A stretch of 64,000 bases of DNA. It comes from Pseudomonas fulva NBRC 16637 = DSM 17717 (GTDB lineage: Bacteria > Pseudomonadota > Gammaproteobacteria > Pseudomonadales > Pseudomonadaceae). The translations under genes were made by a program, and so were the position numbers. Within the stretch, counting starts at the first letter, position 1. The number at the start of each line of letters is the position of its first letter. Of the stretch, positions 55,401 to 61,425 are shown one piece after another. Under the pieces are notes generated by a model, which worked only from the letters and a program-made list of their open reading frames with translations, ran no database searches and had not been told where the DNA came from. The stretch is from NCBI RefSeq assembly GCF_000730565.1, contig NZ_BBIQ01000022.1, positions 23,193 to 87,192 of the forward strand. Direction: 5' to 3'.

Positions 55401-56979
55401 CAGCGGTCATCTGCTTGCGCTCAAGCTCGATGACGTGGAGTTGCTGAGCTATGAGCGGGACGACCTGCACCGGGAGGTTGGCCGTGTGCAAGGCAATGGT
55501 CTGATCCAGCGGCAGTCCTGGAGCCCCAATGGGCAGCTGCTTGAACAGACCCTGGTTCGCCAGGGTGAAACACGCCGCCTGGTTGCCCGCAACTACCGCT
55601 ACGACGAAGCCGGTCAACTTACGCATATCAATGACCTCAATCGCGGTGACACCCGCTATCGCTATGACCCCGTGGGACGGTTGCTGGAGGCCGATGTCAA
55701 CTACGTCAAGGAGACCTTTGCCTTCGACCCCGCGAGCAACCTGCTTGATCCTGATGCTCCTCCCGGCCCGAACCCCCATTCACCGCGCAAGCTGATGGAC
55801 AACGTGCTACGCAGCTATTGCGGCACCGAGTATCGGTATGACGAACGCGGCAACTTGTTGGAGCGGATCGAAGACGGCAAAAGCGGCAAATTCACTTGGG
55901 ATCTGTACGACCGACTGCGGCGTTACGAAGATGACCGACTGGTTGTCGAGTTTGGCTATGACGCATTAGGCCGACGGGTCTATAAAGACTCGCATTCAAA
56001 GTACCGTAACCGCGTTCAAGCTGGGCCGGTGTGGAACGAGAACGCCAAGCGTGCGCTGGACGAGCAGCTGGGCTGTGATCTGACGCTGTTCGTCTGGGAT
56101 GGCGATACGCTGGCCTTTGAGCAGAAGGGCCGGGATGGCAAGGGGCGGACTACGCATTACGTGTTTGAGCCTGGGACTTTCGTCCCTATAGCGCAAGGAG
56201 TAGTGGAGCAAATTGAGGAAATGCTGCATCAGCGAAGCCATGACTTTCTTGATGCGCTCAACCGAATTCCAGTTTGCAAAGAGCGATCCACACCAAAGCA
56301 GCTCGATGCTTTTGGCTGGTACCATAGCAACCATCTTGGCACGCCTGTGGAAATTACTGGCCATGATGGAATAATTCGCTGGCTTGGCAATTATACCGCT
56401 TGGGGACTAATTAAAGAAAACCGAAACAGCCATGAGGAATCCTTCCCACAGCCTCTGCGCTTTCAAGGCCAATACTTTGACGTGGAAATCAGCTGCAGCT
56501 ACAACAGATTCAGATACTATAGCCCCAACACAGGCAGGTTCATCGGAAAAGATCCGATCGGTTATGCCGGTGGCCTAAACACCTACTGCTACACCCATAA
56601 CCCTAACCAATGGATCGACCCGCTTGGGCTTACTAAAACCTCATCAATAAACGGAAGAAAACCACACTCATCAAAACCCAACCAAAACTCGTCAACCCCA
56701 TGCAGAAATCCTTGGCAAATGCAACGCTATAATCGTGTCTGCGAGGGAGCCATCAATGGCACGAAAGCTAAATACTTTCGCGATCCTGACACCCAACTGT
56801 GGTGGTCACGAGACACCGAGAGTCATGGGGGCAGCAATTGGAAAGTGATGAGACAGCTTGGCGACCAGCTAATCCACCAAAAGGATGCCGATATATACGG
56901 CGACTATATGGAGGGCAAGCACAAAGGCCCAACAGGCGAAAAATTAAACCTCAAAGGCATGCGCTGCAAAGACACATAA
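52441..56979 (+). CDS. Rhs effector 1 with C-terminal toxin domain, no PAAR (1512 aa)
   Basis: Polymorphic T6SS effector. Residues 1-300 are helical with hydrophobic stretches (AAGSVIPGVGTVFAAVDAIG, WVSFGINVVGLVSFPGVG) and no PAAR motif, so loading is probably through the VgrG1 extension. The shell starts ATGSESFTHTDFSLPGCFPI and runs through YD repeats to the core (RFQGQYFDVEISCSYNRFRY, then GRFIGKDPIGYAGGLNTYC and the cleavage-site motif WIDPLGL, residues about 1391-1397). The tip, about 115 residues, has RDPDTQLWWSRDTESHGGS and YMEGKHKGPTGEKLNL, a pattern I have seen on polymorphic toxins but cannot name reliably. Base composition becomes clearly more AT-rich over the last 400-800 bases, as expected for exchanged toxin tips. 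Confidence 0.92.
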   Translation: MTASMRPVQQATGPTNTASVNDIEAGKEKLDQWIRKITRGAIGWTAVNAAGSVIPGVGTVFAAVDAIGDLLTLIDGNQNDFLTWVSFGINVVGLVSFPGVGPARLTIRTTLAAVRRNGIALISDALLSALEKNLNDKTRGSLEAFAQAIESRLNELLTKIAAEIKKARTSFAQMLRGVASEQGQKALAKKTKKASILFGPVVAIGAHFLIEDRLLSPDTCQQLLKAASLAEQIGRNASAKILGMADPGTVGSIGYLVLSLANALRNRKRRGPVAAVSHNDKPSRAQHVQGQGGLTTRGTERPPVKDSNCRNVAPNGTGSNISFATGSESFTHTDFSLPGCFPIEWARTYRSSLSALDEGPLGARWMLPYSIFMECVGESGIAYRDADGRSHHYPNPAVGKHNYDAVEDILLIRPSDCELIVARGHDIQEHFHKQGETYRLTTIKHRNGACVALHYEHLFNGKPVLSDLLTYQEERQQHHIHLEPSGTGHIRSVWLMKDGAPLRQLAAYEHDNNGDLVSAQDENAAQWAYTYHNHLITRYTDRTGRGLNLGWNGEGPDAKAIREWGDDGSFETRLEWDPNIRLTYVTDAQGQETWHYYDILGFTYRIVYPDGNEEWFYRDEAKNVVQHIHTDGSTEQFAYDERGNLLQHTRADGTSVHHAYDDQGQRFKTRDAEGGLWKYDYDQRGNIIETQDPLENKTQYAYNNDNLPIAIVDANGGERKLAYNRDSQLVSYTDCSGKTTQWQYDNHGKLNKLINAAGEVTEYLYEAGQLTQLVHPDKTKERFERDAEGRLLKHTDALNRSTSWAYNEAGLIHQRLNANDTTLTYHWDKLGQLVRLRNENNSEANFKYDPVGRLLKETGFDKETIHYLYDHGSHLPTRRVDGDRTTHFEYDPMGRLIERKAARRGGETWEIETFAYDGNGSLIWAENGMCALQWFYDAAGNNIREHQFLNYLAKPQLAIFKHEYDALNQRVATTRPDGHRVSWLTYGSGHLLALKLDDVELLSYERDDLHREVGRVQGNGLIQRQSWSPNGQLLEQTLVRQGETRRLVARNYRYDEAGQLTHINDLNRGDTRYRYDPVGRLLEADVNYVKETFAFDPASNLLDPDAPPGPNPHSPRKLMDNVLRSYCGTEYRYDERGNLLERIEDGKSGKFTWDLYDRLRRYEDDRLVVEFGYDALGRRVYKDSHSKYRNRVQAGPVWNENAKRALDEQLGCDLTLFVWDGDTLAFEQKGRDGKGRTTHYVFEPGTFVPIAQGVVEQIEEMLHQRSHDFLDALNRIPVCKERSTPKQLDAFGWYHSNHLGTPVEITGHDGIIRWLGNYTAWGLIKENRNSHEESFPQPLRFQGQYFDVEISCSYNRFRYYSPNTGRFIGKDPIGYAGGLNTYCYTHNPNQWIDPLGLTKTSSINGRKPHSSKPNQNSSTPCRNPWQMQRYNRVCEGAINGTKAKYFRDPDTQLWWSRDTESHGGSNWKVMRQLGDQLIHQKDADIYGDYMEGKHKGPTGEKLNLKGMRCKDT

Positions 56980-56988
56980 GGAAAGAAA

Positions 56989-57375
56989 ATGATCAATACA
57001 GTCGAAGAATTCAAACTACTTTTTGATAGAGACGACCACACTGCGCTCGCCCATCAAACTGCGCCACCTAAGGTTTGGAATGCAATACTCGACAACCACC
57101 CCCAATTGGCAAGATGCGTAGCTGCAAACAAAACCATACCTGACGAAATCATAGAGCGCCTCTCTTTAAGCCATGACATAGATGTTCGCTGGAACATCGC
57201 AACCAAACGCAAGCTTAAAAAATCCACATTCGAGCTACTCGCAACTGATTCAGACCCGACAATTAGGCATCGAATTGCTTGCAACCCAAAAACACCAAGG
57301 GATATCTTGCAGAGACTATCCATAGATCCAGATCCAATGGTCGCATCATCAGCTACACAAAAGCTCGCCAACTAG
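56989..57375 (+). CDS. Probable immunity protein with leucine-rich-variant (LRV) repeats (128 aa)
   Basis: Small soluble protein, presumed antidote to the Rhs1 tip. It starts nine bases after the rhs stop with aagga upstream. Three to four helical repeats of the LRV type are visible: HPQLARCVAANKTIPDEIIE, DIDVRWNIATKRKLKKSTFE, DPTIRHRIACNPKTPRDILQ, then RLSIDPDPMVASSATQKL. Repeat scaffolds of this kind are used as immunity proteins in several toxin systems; here the assignment rests on position and size. AT-rich relative to the T6SS genes, like the toxin tip. Confidence 0.75.
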   Translation: MINTVEEFKLLFDRDDHTALAHQTAPPKVWNAILDNHPQLARCVAANKTIPDEIIERLSLSHDIDVRWNIATKRKLKKSTFELLATDSDPTIRHRIACNPKTPRDILQRLSIDPDPMVASSATQKLAN

Positions 57376-57496
57376 CATTGATAGATTGAAAACAGAGAAC
57401 TTCCACACCCCCAGAAAACACCGACTGTTTTTTTGCCGAGGAGAGTTAAGCCATGCGAGAAATACCAGCTCACGCAGAACATCAAAAACCTTTAAA

Positions 57497-57977
57497 ATGA
57501 AATTTGCAGAAAACAGACCATTCGACCTTAAAGAATGGAGCGCCCTCATACAGGCCCACTCCAGCTTTGCCACGAATAAAGACTGCGAAGAATTAGAGCG
57601 GCTTTAGACGAAGCGAGAGATAACATAAGCAAGGAAGTGGTCAGACAGCTCATGAGAACATTTTCCGATGCAGACGACTTCGAAATACAGAAAAACACCC
57701 GCACTCTACTGGAGCCCATTGAAAAGTCGATGTACTATCCGATTCTACTGGAAGAAATCAAAGGAAGATCAAGGCGCTCGCCCGAAAAGCGCTGGGACAT
57801 GAATTTGATAGGAATCGAATTATATTCAAATACTCTTGGCAATCTACTTAACTTTGTGAGCAAAGCCGACAAAAACAAAGAGCCTCACTACGAGGCATTA
57901 TCTCCTCAAACGATTTTGTAGAAAATTATCCTGATATCAGGACATTTTTAAATCAAGCCAAGCAGCAACTCACCTGA
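57497..57977 (+). pseudogene. Orphan Imm30-like immunity gene with two frameshifts
   Basis: Starting at ATG 57497, MKFAENRPFDLKEWSALIQA ... KDCEELER ends at a stop (57605), but the reading continues one base earlier as ALDEARDNISKEVVRQLMRT, FSDADDFEIQKNTRTLLEPI and RGRSRRSPEKR-like text, then stops at 57919. After another shift near 57900 it ends SNDFVENYPDIRTFLNQAKQ and QLT at 57977. Two single-base deletions restore a protein of about 160 residues. The plan (acidic start, TFSDADD, Rspe-type motif, LNQAK end) recalls the Imm30 family; that is remembered similarity. No matching toxin is present, so it is probably a relic of a displaced Rhs tip. Confidence 0.6.
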
Positions 57978-57983
57978 CAACTC

Positions 57984-58429
57984 ATGGATATAGTAAGAAT
58001 AGGGGATATGACCGATCATGGGGGCGCGTCATAGACTCGATCCCCCACACCGACCTCACCGGAAAACCCATGGCAGGAAAAGGAAACATGGTGCTTTGCC
58101 CAAAGTGCAAGGGGGCATTTCCGATTATCGAAGGCAGCTCCACTTACCGGGTCAACGGCGTGCCCTTTGCCCTCGATGGCATGAAAACCGCCTGCGGCGC
58201 CAGCTTGATCGCTAGCACATCACGCGGTAGTCCATCGTTGAAGCCAAGAAACTGTGATGAGTCGGCGCGCAACGGGCATCAATCACCATGCCTGTTGTCG
58301 CCGCTATCGACACGAGCGGCAGCTCTGATCAGGCCGTACTCTTGTACATCTCCATGCGTAGGCCGCTGCGAAGCTACTTGCCAAATTACTCTCAAGGCCC
58401 CGGCCACTTTCCTGCTACCAATGGGGTGA
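57984..58429 (+). pseudogene. PAAR-domain spike-tip gene frameshifted at a G-run
   Basis: PAAR proteins sharpen the VgrG spike and can carry effectors. ATG 57984 begins MDIVRIGDMTDHGG, then the frame breaks at five G residues (58020-58024). With one more G it would read HGGRVIDSIPHTDLTGKPMA, followed in the other frame by GKGNMVLCPKCKGAFPIIEG, then STYRVNGVPFALDGMKTACG and ASLIAS, a complete PAAR domain of about 80 residues. Downstream text (to 58429) also changes frame: VVAAIDTSGSSDQAVLLYIS, a stretch like the C-terminal extensions of some PAAR proteins, lies in another frame. The gene looks eroded. It is the only PAAR sequence in the window. Confidence 0.75.
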
Positions 58430-58469
58430 CCGGAACGCACGTTTAGAAAATAGTAGACTTTTCAAACTG

Positions 58470-58683
58470 ACTTGACTCAATAGTCACTGCGCCAGTTGAC
58501 GCAGCAACCCACAAAAATAAGAAGTACTGCATTTAGAGAAATTTCCTACAACTTTTTCGACCCTCTTTGCAGCGACTTGGAATGGATTTCCCGCTACGGT
58601 CTTGAGTGCACTTTATTGCCCCGCGTCTGAGTGCGCGCCCGGCTTCTATGAACCTGCCCGAAGGAATGACAGCAGGAGTCCGC
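58470..58683 (+). promoter_or_regulatory. Leader of the second vgrG module
   Basis: A diverged copy of 49458-49681. It keeps the dyad TGACTcaatAGTCA (58473-58486) and the arms ctgcg and cgcag of the next inverted repeat (58487-58504), though the middle of the loop has changed. TTCCTACA is at 58543-58550, and the block gcccgaaggaatgacagc before the vgrG start is identical. Confidence 0.6.
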
Positions 58684-61425
58684 ATGAGCCATTTGAGCGA
58701 TGTGCGCTTCACTTTCAGTGCCCCCGCCGATCAGGCCATTCAGTTCGATGTCGTCTCTTTCGAATTCATCGAAGCCGTCAGTGAGCTGTACCGCCTGGAC
58801 GTGGAACTGGTCAGTTTTGACGACGATGCCGATTTCTCCGCCCTCCTCGATCAACCCGCTGTACTGACCATCTGGCAGCAGCAGGAGCCGGTACGTCACG
58901 TCCATGGCCTGATCAGCAGCTTCGAACAAGGCATAACTGGCCACAGCCGCACCCGCTACCGCGCCGTGATAGAGACGCAGTTGGCACGCGCTGGCTTGCA
59001 ATCGGACTGGCGTATCTTTCAGCACCGGCCGGTGCCGCAACTGATCGAAGAACTGTTCCGTGAACGGCTGTGGGGAACGCTGACCCAGTATGTGGTTGAT
59101 CCGCACCAAAGCCGCGAATTCTGCGTCCAAGCAGGTGACCTGGACCTCGACTTCTTCTGGCGCCTCTCGGCCGAGGAAGGCCTGATTTCGATCTTCGAGC
59201 ACAGCGAAGGCAGCCACACGGTGGTCCAGGCCGACCAGATCCGTCAGTTCGGCACGCTGGAAGGCGAGCCGGTGCTGTACGTCGCCAACCGCGGCGGCTC
59301 CCAGGATCAGCCCTGCTTGCAACGCTTCAGCTACCGTGAGCAGGTACGCAGCAACAGGCAGACCCAGCGCGACTATACGTTTACCCATCCGCGCTACAAC
59401 CTGCAACAGACCCAATCCCCACGGGACACCGGCAACCAGCAAAACGACTACGAACGCTACGACTACCCCGGCCGCTTCAAGCACGACAACGCCGGCAAGC
59501 CCTTCACCCAAGCCCGCGTCAACGCCCTGTTCGGCGATGCCCGTGTGGCCGAGGTCGCCGGCGACGATGCACGACTGCAACCGGGTATTGCTTTCCAGCT
59601 GACAGGCCATGCCCGCGAAGACATGAACATCCTCTGGCGGCCGCTGCGCATCAAGCATGAGGGGCGCCAGTTCACCGCGCTGGAAGAAGAGGCCGCCGAG
59701 TCCGAGCACGGCACCTCCTATCACTACACCGCCACCCTGATTCCCGCCGAGGTCGAATGGCACGCGCCGGCGCGTGCAAAACCCGTCATCGAAGGCCCGC
59801 AGATGGCCAAGGTGGTCGGGCCTCCCGGCGAGGAAATCTACTGCGACGAGCATGGCCGCGTGCGCGTGCAATTCCCCTGGGACCGCCTGGGCCATGAGGA
59901 CGACAAAAGCTCATGCTGGGTCCGTGTGACTCAAGCGTGGGCCGGTGCTACCTGGGGCCATATGGCCATTCCGCGCATCGGCCAAGAAGTAGTGGTGAGC
60001 TTTCTAAACGGCGACCCCGACCAGCCGATGATCACCGGGCGCAGCTACCACGTGGTCAACCGCACACCGTATCGCCTGCCCGAGTTCAAGGCCGTGAGCC
60101 CGATCCGCAGCAAGGAACACCACGGCCAGCGCCATAACGAACTGCGCCTGGACGACACCACTGGGCAGATCAGCGCCGCATTGATGAGCGATCACGATCA
60201 CTCGGCGCTGAACCTTGGCTACCTCACGCATCCGCGCCACTTCGGCGGCAAGGGCCGAGGCCAAGGCTTCGAGCTGCGCACCGATACCCACGGCGTGGTG
60301 CGTGCCGGTGGCGGACTGCTACTCACCACAGAAATCCGCGGCCGCGCCAGTGAACACCATACGGACCTCGCCGAAACCGCCGAGCGCCTGAAAACTGCGC
60401 AGGAATACCACACCACCTTTGCCAGTGAGGCCCGTGACCACCTCGCCCAGGAAGGGGGCGATCAAGACGAAGTAGGTGATGCCCTCAAGGCACAGCACAG
60501 CGCCATTCGTGGCAGCGGCGGCAACCCTGATGCCAACCGCTTCCCCGAACTGGCCGACCCGCAATTGGTACTCGCCAGCCCGACTGGCATCGCCACCAGC
60601 ACTCCGGAATCCACCCACATCGCCAGCGGCGAACACTTGGGCCTGAGCACGGGTGGGCACACCAGCATGGCCATCAGCAAACGCCTGCTGATCAGTGCCA
60701 GTCGGGGGGTCCGGCAGTTCGTGCAGAGCATGGGCTGGCGACTGGTCGCCGCCTCCGGCGATATCGACCTCAAAGCGCTCAAGGACAACATCAACCTGCT
60801 GGCCAAGCTCAAGGTCAGCGTCACGGCCGAGCGGATCACCGTCAGTGCCAAGGAAGAACTGGTGATCCAGGCCGGCGGCGGCAGCAGCACCTACAACGCC
60901 AGCGGCATCGTGCATGCCACGGCCGGCGAATACACCGCGCATGCGACTGACTTCATCTACAAGGGTTCGAAAAGCCAGGCGGCGGCGTTTCCCGACGAGA
61001 TCAAGGCTGGTCAAGGAAACCTGGAGCTGTTTCAGCACTATGCGAGCCGCCATGCCTACAAGATGGCAGATTACCGCGTAGAAGACGCGCTGGGTCGGGT
61101 GTTCACCGGAAAGCTGGATAGCGAGGGCTTCGCCAGCGTGGCAGGACTCACTGTTGGACCAGCCAAGGTGACCCTGGGCAACGACCCGACTGATACATGG
61201 TCGCCAGCGAGCGAGATCAAAGACCCTAACGAAAACGCAGCGAATCCGGGCGCCGTTCATCTTACAACCCAAGCAGCTCAGCAGGTTGCAACTGCAATTC
61301 TAGCGAATGCCGCAGTACCCAACTCTCCCAGTATCGAGGGGCTATTCAAGGAGGCTTTGGAAAATCCATCCGCCGAAGAAGTCAAGCATTTGGTTATTTC
61401 CGCCCTGGGGAAAGCAAGATCATGA
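58684..61425 (+). CDS. vgrG: VgrG spike protein 2 (913 aa)
   Basis: Second spike, nearly the same as VgrG1 up to about residue 768: long stretches (for example 58992-59540 and 60540-60990) differ by very few bases from the first copy at a constant offset of 9002, while other parts, such as the first 100 codons, have many silent and some coding changes. This mosaic points to gene conversion. The OB-fold and DUF2345 parts are as in VgrG1. The C-terminal extension (FPDEIKAGQGNLELFQHYAS to the end, about 145 residues) is different and contains EDALGRVFTGKLDSEGFASV, a short beta module. ATGA overlap with the next rhs gene. Confidence 0.95.
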   Translation: MSHLSDVRFTFSAPADQAIQFDVVSFEFIEAVSELYRLDVELVSFDDDADFSALLDQPAVLTIWQQQEPVRHVHGLISSFEQGITGHSRTRYRAVIETQLARAGLQSDWRIFQHRPVPQLIEELFRERLWGTLTQYVVDPHQSREFCVQAGDLDLDFFWRLSAEEGLISIFEHSEGSHTVVQADQIRQFGTLEGEPVLYVANRGGSQDQPCLQRFSYREQVRSNRQTQRDYTFTHPRYNLQQTQSPRDTGNQQNDYERYDYPGRFKHDNAGKPFTQARVNALFGDARVAEVAGDDARLQPGIAFQLTGHAREDMNILWRPLRIKHEGRQFTALEEEAAESEHGTSYHYTATLIPAEVEWHAPARAKPVIEGPQMAKVVGPPGEEIYCDEHGRVRVQFPWDRLGHEDDKSSCWVRVTQAWAGATWGHMAIPRIGQEVVVSFLNGDPDQPMITGRSYHVVNRTPYRLPEFKAVSPIRSKEHHGQRHNELRLDDTTGQISAALMSDHDHSALNLGYLTHPRHFGGKGRGQGFELRTDTHGVVRAGGGLLLTTEIRGRASEHHTDLAETAERLKTAQEYHTTFASEARDHLAQEGGDQDEVGDALKAQHSAIRGSGGNPDANRFPELADPQLVLASPTGIATSTPESTHIASGEHLGLSTGGHTSMAISKRLLISASRGVRQFVQSMGWRLVAASGDIDLKALKDNINLLAKLKVSVTAERITVSAKEELVIQAGGGSSTYNASGIVHATAGEYTAHATDFIYKGSKSQAAAFPDEIKAGQGNLELFQHYASRHAYKMADYRVEDALGRVFTGKLDSEGFASVAGLTVGPAKVTLGNDPTDTWSPASEIKDPNENAANPGAVHLTTQAAQQVATAILANAAVPNSPSIEGLFKEALENPSAEEVKHLVISALGKARS

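Noticed and set aside
56700..56979. Naming the Rhs1 tip as a specific Ntox family
   Set aside because: The HGGS and GKHKGPTG motifs are familiar from polymorphic toxins, but I cannot tie them to one named family without a search.
58594..59895. 433-codon frame antisense to vgrG2 (and its copy opposite vgrG1)
   Set aside because: Present in both copies only because the vgrG DNA is duplicated; the sense strand is clearly VgrG.
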